NCBI RefSeq assembly: GCF_003316695.1
Contig: NZ_PDKB01000006.1
Coordinates: 62,001 to 126,000 of the forward strand
Direction: 5' to 3'
DNA from: Aliarcobacter vitoriensis
Lineage (GTDB): Bacteria; Campylobacterota; Campylobacteria; Campylobacterales; Arcobacteraceae
DNA: 64,000 bases
In this document: positions 27,806-35,951 of the stretch, piece by piece
How the letters are laid out: the number at the start of each line of letters is the position of its first letter
Position numbering within the stretch: position 1 is the first letter of the stretch
Notes under the pieces: model-generated
Told to the model about the DNA's origin: nothing
What the model saw: the letters and a program-made list of their open reading frames with translations, nothing else
Databases searched by the model: none
Program-made: the position numbers and the translations under genes

Positions 27806-29021
27806 TGGTTGTGCAAATATTTTTAATACAACAACTACACCAAAAGTTAATAATTCATTTCAAACTGTAAACTACAGTTCAATCAAATCAATTCCAGATA
27901 TGGCTTCTATTGGTTTTGAATGGCAAAGAATCGATGACCATAGAGTTGTTGGATATAATTTTTATAGAACAGAACTAAGTAAAGGTGAAAAAACTTTAAA
28001 ACTTATAAAAGCTACTGATAGTAGATATGTAACGCACTATGTTGATAAAGGTTTAGAACCAAAAACTAAATATGCTTATCAAATTTCAGCAAGATTGAGT
28101 GATGGAAGTGAATCACCAACAACAAATGCTTATATAGTAGAAACTCTACCTAGGATAAAACCCGTTGAATTTGCACAAGCTATATCAAATCTACCAAGAA
28201 AAATAAAACTTATTTGGCATCCACATTCAGATCCTAGAGTTAGTTATTATAGAGTTGAAAAATATAACACTTTGATAAATGAATGGATTTTTCAATCAAA
28301 AATAACACAAAGATTATCAGCTGAATATATAGAAACTGGATTAAAAGACAATACAACTTATAAATACAGAGTTAAAGCTTTCTCTTTTGAAGATGTAGAA
28401 TCAGCACCAAGCCCAATTTTGGAAGCAAAAACAAAGCCTGTGCCTTTACCTCCAAGAAATATAATAGCATCAAACAATATACCACAAAGTGTATTTTTAA
28501 CTTGGGAAAAATCTCCTACTGCTGATGTTGTAGAATATAATATTTACAGAAGTAGTTATAAACTTTTAGGTTATAGTAAAATTGCAACAGTAAATGCAAA
28601 CTCAACGGAATATACAGATAAAATCAGTAGTTCAGGAAAAGAGTATTTTTATAAGGTAACTGCTGTGGATAAAGATGGTCTTGAAAGTAGCGAAGATGTA
28701 GATGCGATAAGAGGTATTACTCTAGCTCCACCACTAAAACCAACTATAACTTTGGCTCAAATTCAAGGTAATAAAGCTATTTTAAACTGGCAAAGTGGAG
28801 ACAACAGAGCAGTTTCTTATAATGTAAATAAAAAAGTAAAAAAATATCTAATCTTTTCTGATACAACAAAATTTGAAAATATTAGTGGACTTAGATTTGA
28901 AGATAATGATATTGTTGATGGAGTTGAATATCGTTACTCAGTTCAAGCTGTAGATGAATTTGGTATAGTATCAGCAAATAGTGATGAAGCTAAATTAACG
29001 CTTTCTAATTCAAGATTATAA
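27753..29021 (+). CDS. flpA: FlpA-like lipoprotein with fibronectin type III domains
   Basis: FlpA of Campylobacter jejuni is a surface lipoprotein that binds host fibronectin. This 422-residue protein has a lipoprotein signal peptide with lipobox LISGC (Cys20). Four repeats of fibronectin type III character follow, marked by GFEWQRIDDHRVVGYNFYR, IKLIWHPHSDPRVSYYRVEKY, VFLTWEKSPTADVVEYNIYR and AILNWQSGDNRAVSYNV, each ending with a TKYAYQ/TYKYRV/YFYKV-type strand. The length and neighbours match FlpA. Adhesin function is inferred from the homologue. Its start lies 53 bases inside the preceding gene, with GGAGAG-like bases upstream. Confidence 0.82.
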   Translation: MKELKHLVSLIALIFLISGCANIFNTTTTPKVNNSFQTVNYSSIKSIPDMASIGFEWQRIDDHRVVGYNFYRTELSKGEKTLKLIKATDSRYVTHYVDKGLEPKTKYAYQISARLSDGSESPTTNAYIVETLPRIKPVEFAQAISNLPRKIKLIWHPHSDPRVSYYRVEKYNTLINEWIFQSKITQRLSAEYIETGLKDNTTYKYRVKAFSFEDVESAPSPILEAKTKPVPLPPRNIIASNNIPQSVFLTWEKSPTADVVEYNIYRSSYKLLGYSKIATVNANSTEYTDKISSSGKEYFYKVTAVDKDGLESSEDVDAIRGITLAPPLKPTITLAQIQGNKAILNWQSGDNRAVSYNVNKKVKKYLIFSDTTKFENISGLRFEDNDIVDGVEYRYSVQAVDEFGIVSANSDEAKLTLSNSRL

Positions 29022-29023
29022 TT

Positions 29024-30217
29024 ATGCCTCATATAGTTTTTGAAAAAAATAGCTTAATCAAAACTCCTATAAAAGATAAAAATATAGAGTTTTTGTTTAC
29101 AGCTGTTTCATATCATACAGAAGAACAAAATAGAAAAACAGAATATAAAATTGCTGTAAAAAATGAAGATAAAGAATTTTTACTTACAATAAAAAACAAA
29201 GATGAAGACTTTTTAATAAAATCAGATAAAACTACAAGAATATCACCTGTTACTTTTATAAAAGATGCTTTAAATAGTTATGTAAAATTAAATAATTCAA
29301 AAACTATATTTTCAAATACAAATAATCTAAAGCAAAAAAAAGAACAAGAGCATAAATATTTAAAAGATATAAACTACTTTGTAGATGAATTTAAAACTTC
29401 AAAAGAGATTCAAATTGAAATAGGATTTGGAAGTGGAAGACATCTTTTGTATCAAGCAAAAAACAATCCCAATATACAATTTATAGGACTTGAGATTCAC
29501 TATCCATCAATAGAACAACTTTTAAGACAATTGGAACTACAAAATATTACAAATGTTTTAGTTGTAAACTATGATGCAAGACTTTTTATGGAGTTTATAG
29601 AATCAAATCAAGTAGGAAAAATATTTGTTCATTTTCCTGTGCCTTGGGATAAAAAACCACATAGAAGAATATACTCAAATGAGTTTATTAGTGAAGCATT
29701 AAGAGTTTTAAAAGTTGGAGGAACACTCGAACTTAGAACAGATAGTAGAAAATATTTTGATTTTTCACTAGAACTTCTTACAAATCTTAACAAAGCAAAT
29801 ATATCTATAGATATAAATAAAGATTTAGAAGTAACAAGTAAATATGAAGATAGATGGAAAAAGCAAGGTAAAAATATTTATGATGTAGTTTTAACTTCAA
29901 AAAATGAAGATAATATGACAGATTTAAATTATGATTTTAGCTTTGATTTTACAATATCTTTTGAAAGATTTTTAAACCATATTCCATATAAGGCTATTAT
30001 TTTAAAAAACTTTTTTGTTCATATAGAAGAGTTTTATACAATAATAGATGAAGAAAATTCAGGTTTGATAAAAGTTACAATGGGGAATTTTGATAGACCA
30101 GTTACTAAATATCTTTTAGTAAAAAATGGTGTAATTTCATACTATCAAGGAAATCCTCTTCCTACAAGTTCAAATATTCAAGCTCATAAAAAATTAAAAG
30201 AGATTGTGTCTATATGA
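29024..30217 (+). CDS. trmB: tRNA (guanine-N7-)-methyltransferase
   Basis: TrmB methylates G46 of tRNA with S-adenosylmethionine. The 397-residue protein is long for the family but normal for Campylobacterota. An N-terminal extension of about 120 residues precedes the methyltransferase core (about 128-270), with IQIEIGFGSGRHLLYQA, FIGLEIHYPSIEQLLRQ and VHFPVPWDKKPHRRI. A C-terminal extension follows. In the usual TrmB motif the residue after FP is Asp (FPDPW); here it is Val, a possible change at the active site. It starts 2 bases after flpA and overlaps ftsE by 4. Confidence 0.88.
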   Translation: MPHIVFEKNSLIKTPIKDKNIEFLFTAVSYHTEEQNRKTEYKIAVKNEDKEFLLTIKNKDEDFLIKSDKTTRISPVTFIKDALNSYVKLNNSKTIFSNTNNLKQKKEQEHKYLKDINYFVDEFKTSKEIQIEIGFGSGRHLLYQAKNNPNIQFIGLEIHYPSIEQLLRQLELQNITNVLVVNYDARLFMEFIESNQVGKIFVHFPVPWDKKPHRRIYSNEFISEALRVLKVGGTLELRTDSRKYFDFSLELLTNLNKANISIDINKDLEVTSKYEDRWKKQGKNIYDVVLTSKNEDNMTDLNYDFSFDFTISFERFLNHIPYKAIILKNFFVHIEEFYTIIDEENSGLIKVTMGNFDRPVTKYLLVKNGVISYYQGNPLPTSSNIQAHKKLKEIVSI

Positions 30218-30876
30218 TCGTAGCAAGAGATTTATATCTAACTTATGATAATAATAAGTATATTATTAAAAGAGGTAATTTCAGTATAAAACCAAAAGAG
30301 TTCGTATTCATTGGTGGAACTTCTGGGAGTGGTAAATCAACATTATTGAAATCTTTTTATGGAGATATTCCAATAAAACACGGTAGTTTAAAAATATCTG
30401 GTCAAGAAGTTTTTGGAATAAAAGGTAAACATCTAAGGCTTCTAAGAAAAGATATTGGAGTAATTTTTCAAGATTATAAACTAATTAATGAGTTTACAAT
30501 AGAAGAAAATATTATGATTCCTCTTAGAATAAATAATTACTCAGAAGAAGTTTCAAAACTTCAAGCTGATAATTTATTAAAGCATGTAAAATTATCACAT
30601 AGAAAAGGCTACTATCCAAATCAGCTAAGTGGTGGAGAGCAACAACGAGTTGCAGTAGCTCGTGCTTTAGCACACAATCCTAAAATAATAATTGCAGATG
30701 AACCTACTGGAAATTTAGATGATTTTAGTGCTGATGTTGTATGGAACTTATTAAAAGGAGCAAATGAACAACTTGGAATTACAGTTGTTGTTGTAACACA
30801 TAGAGTTCCTAAAAATTTAGGTATAAATTTTAGACAATTATCAATAGAAGATGGGATAATATATGAAGTCTCTTAA
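30214..30876 (+). CDS. ftsE: Cell division ATP-binding protein FtsE
   Basis: FtsE is the ATPase of the FtsEX complex, which links the division ring to peptidoglycan hydrolase activation. The 220-residue protein has Walker A GGTSGSGKST (about 34-43), Q-loop IFQDYKL, signature LSGGEQQRVAVARAL and Walker B IIIADEPTGNLDD, followed by VVVVTH. It overlaps trmB by 4 bases and ftsX by 14 bases. The adjacency to ftsX and an EnvC-like gene is the expected functional unit. Confidence 0.95.
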   Translation: MIVARDLYLTYDNNKYIIKRGNFSIKPKEFVFIGGTSGSGKSTLLKSFYGDIPIKHGSLKISGQEVFGIKGKHLRLLRKDIGVIFQDYKLINEFTIEENIMIPLRINNYSEEVSKLQADNLLKHVKLSHRKGYYPNQLSGGEQQRVAVARALAHNPKIIIADEPTGNLDDFSADVVWNLLKGANEQLGITVVVVTHRVPKNLGINFRQLSIEDGIIYEVS

Positions 30877-31681
30877 AGCTATTTTTGCATTTTTAATCCC
30901 CCTACTATCAATGTTAATAACTTTTTGTATATTTTTAATAATAGACAATATTGTTGACAATTACAAAACTAAAATTTCAAGAGATTACTCTATTGTTATA
31001 GTTGCTACAAATCCTATAAATAAAGAATCTCTAAATGAATTAGCTGGAATAAAAGTAGAGAATATTCAAGTTTTACCAAATGATAAAATTATTGAAAATA
31101 TAAAAGCAAATTTATCTTCTAATTCTATTGAATTATTAAGACAAAAATTACCATATTTTTATCAAATTTATTTAGAAATTTTTCCTACAAGTAGCGATTT
31201 GGAAGTTATCAAAAAAACATTACTTTCAAATAAAGATATAAAGAATGTAGAAGTTTTCTATAAAAACCATAATCAAGTATATTTACTACTACTAATTTTA
31301 AATAGTGTATCTTTTATACTATTTTTTATAATTACAATTTTTGCAATAATAATAATTGCAAAACAAATAAAACTTTGGTTTCATGAGCATCATATCAAGA
31401 TATCAATATTAAGACTTCATGGAGCATCAATACTTTACAGTGCATCTTCTGTTTTAAAATATGCACTAATTAGTTCTCTTTTAGCATTTTTAATTGCAAC
31501 TGGATTTTTAACTTATATTTCTCAAAATATAGACCTACTATTTCCTTTAGAACTTCAAGATATTGTTGATATCAAAATAGATATTATCAAAGAGATAATA
31601 AAAATATTTATCTTATCTTTTTGTATATCTATTTTTACAATTCTTGGAGTTCTTCTAAAATATAAGATAAACAATGATTAA
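30863..31681 (+). CDS. ftsX: Cell division protein FtsX
   Basis: FtsX is the membrane subunit that passes FtsE ATPase cycles to a periplasmic activator. The 272-residue protein has one transmembrane helix near the N terminus (about 5-28) and a periplasmic domain of about 110 residues. Three helices follow at about 145-170, 195-220 and 245-267, with ISILRLHGASILYSASSVLKYAL between the second and third. This topology is characteristic of FtsX. It overlaps both neighbours by a few bases. Confidence 0.92.
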   Translation: MKSLKAIFAFLIPLLSMLITFCIFLIIDNIVDNYKTKISRDYSIVIVATNPINKESLNELAGIKVENIQVLPNDKIIENIKANLSSNSIELLRQKLPYFYQIYLEIFPTSSDLEVIKKTLLSNKDIKNVEVFYKNHNQVYLLLLILNSVSFILFFIITIFAIIIIAKQIKLWFHEHHIKISILRLHGASILYSASSVLKYALISSLLAFLIATGFLTYISQNIDLLFPLELQDIVDIKIDIIKEIIKIFILSFCISIFTILGVLLKYKINND

Positions 31682-32924
31682 AATAGTTTTTTTAATATTT
31701 GCATCATCTTTTTTACTTTTTTCATCAACTATTGATAAGAAAATTCAACAAAACCAAAAGATTTTAGACTCTAGTAAAAAAAGTAAAGATGATACAACTT
31801 TAAAAGTAAAAGAGTTAGCTGATAAAATAGAAAATCAAAATAATAATATTTCAAAATTAGAAGAAGATATTATAAAAATAAATGAAGATATAGAGCAACA
31901 TCAAAAACTTCTTGAGAATTCTCAACTTAAATTAAATGAATTGCAATCAAAATCAGAAGATTTATTAAAAGAAAAAAACAGTAGTGAAGAAGAGATAATA
32001 AACACAATTGTTGAAGAATTCTCTATATCTATGGCATTAAAATTGGCTTCAATAAACTCTTTTCAAGAACTTATTGACAATGAAATTTTTAATCTTTTAT
32101 CTCAAAACTCTCAAAAAAAAGTTTTACAATTAAATGAAAACTACAATAAAATATCTGAAAACACAAAAGCAAATCAGCAAGAAATAAATAAGCTAAACAC
32201 TTATATAAAAGATAGATTAAAAACAAAAGAACAATTTACAGCTTTAAAAACAAAACATGCTAGTTCTTTAGTAAATCTTGAAAAAGAACATAAACTATAT
32301 CAAGAAGAATTAAAAAAAGTAGCTCTTCAACAAGAATCTTTAAATAAAATTTTATCTGATTTAAAAATTGTAAAGCAGCAAGAGATAAAAAAAGCACAAC
32401 AAGAAGAAAAAGATAAAGTTAGTCAATCTAGCGAAATACAAACAACAAATGTAAGAAATCAAAAATTTGCAAAAGATTTAGATTTAGATGTTAGAAAAAT
32501 AGGTTCTTCAACAGATGGAGTTAAAATAGCAAAATATACTGGAGCAAAAACAATAGCTCCTTTAAAATCTTTTAAAGTTGTAAAAAACTTTGGAACATAT
32601 TATGATCCAGTTTACAAAATAAAGTTGTTTAATGAATCTATTGTCTTACAGTCAAATGATAAAGATTCAAAAGTTGTTTCAGTTTTAAATGGGAAAGTTG
32701 TATATGCTAAAAAAAATGCTGGAATGCTTGATAATGTTGTAATAATCCAACACGAAGCTGGAATACATACTATTTACTCACATTTAGATGATATAGCTCC
32801 AAATATAGTTGTAGGGAAATGGGTTCAAAAAGGTTCAGTTGTAGGAAGAGTAAACTCTAATCTTACATTTCAAGTTACAAAAGATTCAGCTCATATAGAT
32901 CCAAAAGATCTATTTAAAATTTAG
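31674..32924 (+). CDS. EnvC-like murein hydrolase activator (degenerate M23 domain)
   Basis: EnvC-type proteins bind FtsX and activate amidases during cell separation. The 416-residue protein has a signal peptide (1-20), a long coiled coil (about 20-260, rich in K/E/Q/N heptads) and a C-terminal LytM/M23 fold (about 290-416) with VVSVLNGKVVYAKK, VIIQHEAGIHTIYSHLDDI and GSVVGRV. The first zinc-binding HxxxD motif is absent: the equivalent stretch reads YKIKLFNESIV. The enzyme is therefore probably inactive and acts as an activator, as in E. coli EnvC. The coiled coil and the link to ftsEX support this. Confidence 0.88.
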   Translation: MIKIVFLIFASSFLLFSSTIDKKIQQNQKILDSSKKSKDDTTLKVKELADKIENQNNNISKLEEDIIKINEDIEQHQKLLENSQLKLNELQSKSEDLLKEKNSSEEEIINTIVEEFSISMALKLASINSFQELIDNEIFNLLSQNSQKKVLQLNENYNKISENTKANQQEINKLNTYIKDRLKTKEQFTALKTKHASSLVNLEKEHKLYQEELKKVALQQESLNKILSDLKIVKQQEIKKAQQEEKDKVSQSSEIQTTNVRNQKFAKDLDLDVRKIGSSTDGVKIAKYTGAKTIAPLKSFKVVKNFGTYYDPVYKIKLFNESIVLQSNDKDSKVVSVLNGKVVYAKKNAGMLDNVVIIQHEAGIHTIYSHLDDIAPNIVVGKWVQKGSVVGRVNSNLTFQVTKDSAHIDPKDLFKI

Positions 32925-32932
32925 GCTTATTT

Positions 32933-33361
32933 ATGGTAAGAAATAGTTTAGATAATCCAGTTTTTATATTTTTTTTACTAGTTTTTGCTGTTAGCATAAA
33001 TTTTTTAGCTTCAATTCATTTTTTAGTTATAATCTTTGCTGGTATTATCTCAACTGCATTTTATAGAACTTTAAAACAAAGATATTATTACTCTTTTGTA
33101 CTTGTAATTATTGCATTTTTATTTATTGAATTAAATATGGGATTAAAACCATTTTCTTTATCTTTATTATCATTTTTTGTATATTTATTTATTATTCCAA
33201 GATATGAACAAAGCCATGTAAATGGATATTTGTACATAATCTTTTTCTATATTGGTTTAGCAATTATGTGGTATATATTTTTCAATTTTGATACTATTTT
33301 TAGTTATATTCTTATAGTAAATCTAATCATAGATCTTATTATATTTGGGATATTTTTATGA
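32933..33361 (+). CDS. Small multi-span membrane protein, possibly MreD-like
   Basis: The 142-residue protein is nearly all hydrophobic, with about five transmembrane helices (roughly 10-25, 27-45, 55-72, 75-95 and 103-140) and few charged residues. It overlaps the PBP2 gene by 4 bases and follows the EnvC-like gene by 8. In many bacteria the small membrane protein MreD is encoded just before mrdA (PBP2), and the length and topology would fit, but no sequence motif settles it. It is therefore best treated as unknown with a plausible role in cell-wall elongation. Confidence 0.7.
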   Translation: MVRNSLDNPVFIFFLLVFAVSINFLASIHFLVIIFAGIISTAFYRTLKQRYYYSFVLVIIAFLFIELNMGLKPFSLSLLSFFVYLFIIPRYEQSHVNGYLYIIFFYIGLAIMWYIFFNFDTIFSYILIVNLIIDLIIFGIFL

Positions 33362-35136
33362 ATTGGAGATTAAATCTTATATATATTTTTGTAACTCTTA
33401 TTTGTATTATGATTCTTTCAAGAGTATATTTTTTAAGTATTAAATCTAATACATATTATGAAGAATTATCGCAAAACAACTATATAAAGAAAACTTATAA
33501 AGCACCTACAAGAGGAGTTATTGAAGATAGAAATGGAGAACCATTGGCTCTGAATCAAATGGGATTTTCTATACTAATAAAACCTCATTTAAGAGCAAAA
33601 AAACATCAAGAAAAATTAGAAAATATAATCAATATAATAGTAGAGCAATTTCCACAATATGAAAAAGATAAACTAATTAAAGATTATATGAGAAATGACT
33701 CACCTTATAATCATGAATTTATAAAAATCATTGATTATGTACCATATGAAGATATCTTTTCAAAATACACATTTTTAGCAACACAAGAAGATATAAAAAT
33801 AGAATCTTCATCTAAACGATACTATCCACATAAAGAACTAGCCGCTCACATTATTGGATATGTTGGAAAAGCTTCAAAACTTGATATCGTAAATAACGAA
33901 ATAGCAAAATATAGTGGAATTGTAGGTAAAAGTGGTATAGAAAGATTTTACAATGAAAAACTTCAAGGAAAACTCGGATATAAAGATACAAAAGTTAATG
34001 CTTTAAATAAAGAAATAGAAGTAATAGATGAAAAAGAACCATCAAATGATAATAATGTAAGAATTACAATTGATGTAAATTTACAAAAATATCTTCAAGA
34101 ATTATTCATTGATAAAAGTGGTTCAATTGTTGTAATGGATGCACAAAACGGTGAAATACTTGCAGCTGGTTCATTTCCTGAATATGATAGTAATATATTT
34201 GCAAGAGGAATTTCACAAGCTGAATGGAATGAAATGAGAAATGATTTTAATCACCCTTTTACAAACAAAATAATAAATGGTCTTTATCCTCCTGGTTCTG
34301 TTATAAAAATGGGAGTTGCACTATCATTTTTAGAAAATGGAATAAGTGATAAATTTACTGTTGATTGCTCTGGTTCATTACCTATTGGAAATAGAAATTT
34401 TAGATGTTGGAAAACAACAGGACATGGACATATCAATTTTAGAAGTGCCATAGCACAAAGTTGTGATGACTTTTTTTATAAAGGTAGTTTAAAAATTGGT
34501 ATAAATAAAATATCTGCTACTTTAGATAAATTAGGAATTGGTCAAAAAACAGGAATTGATTTAGACAATGAATTTATAGGAATAAATCCAAATAAAGAGT
34601 GGAAAGAAAAAAGACTAAAAAAACCTTGGTACATAGGAGAAACTGTAATTACTTCTATTGGTCAAGGAAATATGCTTACAACACCTTTACAAATTGCTAG
34701 ATATACAGCATTTTTTGCTTCTGGGAAATTACCTAAGCCACACTTAACAAGTGAATCTTATGAAGAACCTATAGAATTAGATTTTAAAAAAGAGTATGTA
34801 AAATTGATGCAAGAAGGTATGTTTGATGTTTCAAATGCTCCGTCAGGAACAGCAAAAAGATATACAACTTCAAAAGTAACAATTGCTTCAAAAACAGGTA
34901 CAGCACAAGTTGTATCTATTCCACAATCTGAAAAAGTAAGGATGAAGGAAAGTGAACTTGAGTATTATCAAAGATCTCATGCTTGGATTACAGCTTATGG
35001 ACCATATAAAAATCCAAAATATGTTGTAACAGTAGTACAAGAACACGGTGGAGGTGGTGGTAGTGCCACAGGTGGAGTTGCTAGTAGAATTTTTGATAAA
35101 CTATATGAGTTAGGTTATATTACAGAACTTGAATAG
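33358..35136 (+). CDS. mrdA: Penicillin-binding protein 2 (elongation transpeptidase)
   Basis: PBP2 crosslinks peptidoglycan during side-wall growth, working with RodA. The 592-residue protein has an N-terminal anchor (about 5-25) and a pedestal domain with TRGVIEDRNGEPLALN. The transpeptidase domain shows all three catalytic motifs: SxxK in PPGSVIKMG, SxD in AQSCDDFFYK and KTG in IASKTGTAQVV. GRSGIERFYNEKLQG-type linker residues are also present. The gene overlaps the preceding membrane-protein gene by 4 bases. It is the natural target of mecillinam-type drugs in other species. Confidence 0.95.
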   Translation: MNWRLNLIYIFVTLICIMILSRVYFLSIKSNTYYEELSQNNYIKKTYKAPTRGVIEDRNGEPLALNQMGFSILIKPHLRAKKHQEKLENIINIIVEQFPQYEKDKLIKDYMRNDSPYNHEFIKIIDYVPYEDIFSKYTFLATQEDIKIESSSKRYYPHKELAAHIIGYVGKASKLDIVNNEIAKYSGIVGKSGIERFYNEKLQGKLGYKDTKVNALNKEIEVIDEKEPSNDNNVRITIDVNLQKYLQELFIDKSGSIVVMDAQNGEILAAGSFPEYDSNIFARGISQAEWNEMRNDFNHPFTNKIINGLYPPGSVIKMGVALSFLENGISDKFTVDCSGSLPIGNRNFRCWKTTGHGHINFRSAIAQSCDDFFYKGSLKIGINKISATLDKLGIGQKTGIDLDNEFIGINPNKEWKEKRLKKPWYIGETVITSIGQGNMLTTPLQIARYTAFFASGKLPKPHLTSESYEEPIELDFKKEYVKLMQEGMFDVSNAPSGTAKRYTTSKVTIASKTGTAQVVSIPQSEKVRMKESELEYYQRSHAWITAYGPYKNPKYVVTVVQEHGGGGGSATGGVASRIFDKLYELGYITELE

Positions 35137-35192
35137 TTTTACTTTAAGAATTTTTAGTTAGAATTACAACTCATTTTATATAGGATATTTAT

Positions 35193-35921
35193 TTGAGAAT
35201 ATTTTTATTCATACTTTTTTTAACTAGTTTCTCTTTTGCACAAGATCCACTACCAATGGTAAATCTTTCAATAGCTGCCATAGAAGAACCTGTTCAATTT
35301 GTAAAAACTATAAATATAGCTATTATACTAGCTTTAATGGTTCTTGCACCATCATTACTACTTATGGTTACTTCATTTACAAGAATTGTTATTGTTCTAG
35401 CTCTTTTAAGACAGGCTCTAGGTTTACAACAATCTCCGCCAACACAAATTATTATATCGCTATCACTAATATTAACTATTTTTATAATGGAACCTTATGG
35501 TAAAAAAGCTTGGGATGAATCAATAGTTCCATATATGGATGAAAAAATATCATATCAAGAAGCCTTTACTAAAGGTGTTGCACCTTTTAAAGATTTTATG
35601 ATAAAAAATACAAGAGAATCTGATTTAGCTTTATTTTATAGAATAAAAAAAGAGTCAAATCCAAAAAATATTGATGATGTAGCTTTAACTTTATTAGTTC
35701 CAGCTTTTATTGTGAGTGAATTAAGAACTGCTTTTGAAATAGGGTTTTTAATCTTCTTACCATTTTTAATTATTGATATAATAGTAGCTTCCATCTTAAT
35801 GAGTTTAGGTATGATGATGTTACCCCCTGTTATGATATCCTTACCTATAAAAATAATATTCTTTATTGTTGTTGATGGTTGGCTATTAATTATTGGAAAT
35901 CTCGCACAATCCTTTAAATGA
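35193..35921 (+). CDS. fliP: Flagellar type III export protein FliP
   Basis: FliP forms the core of the flagellar export gate with FliQ and FliR. The 242-residue protein starts at a TTG with AGGAT six bases upstream and has a cleaved signal peptide (ending FSFAQ), which is typical of FliP. It carries the signatures LVTSFTRIVIVLALLRQALG and PPTQIIISLSLILT, then VPAFIVSELRTAFEIGFLIFLPFLIIDIIVASILMS-type helices (quoted only in outline) and MMLPPVMISLPIKI. It is the only flagellar gene in the window, as in other Campylobacterota, where flagellar genes are scattered. Confidence 0.95.
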   Translation: MRIFLFILFLTSFSFAQDPLPMVNLSIAAIEEPVQFVKTINIAIILALMVLAPSLLLMVTSFTRIVIVLALLRQALGLQQSPPTQIIISLSLILTIFIMEPYGKKAWDESIVPYMDEKISYQEAFTKGVAPFKDFMIKNTRESDLALFYRIKKESNPKNIDDVALTLLVPAFIVSELRTAFEIGFLIFLPFLIIDIIVASILMSLGMMMLPPVMISLPIKIIFFIVVDGWLLIIGNLAQSFK

Positions 35922-35951
35922 CAATTTTTTAATCTCTAGGTTTTTATATCA

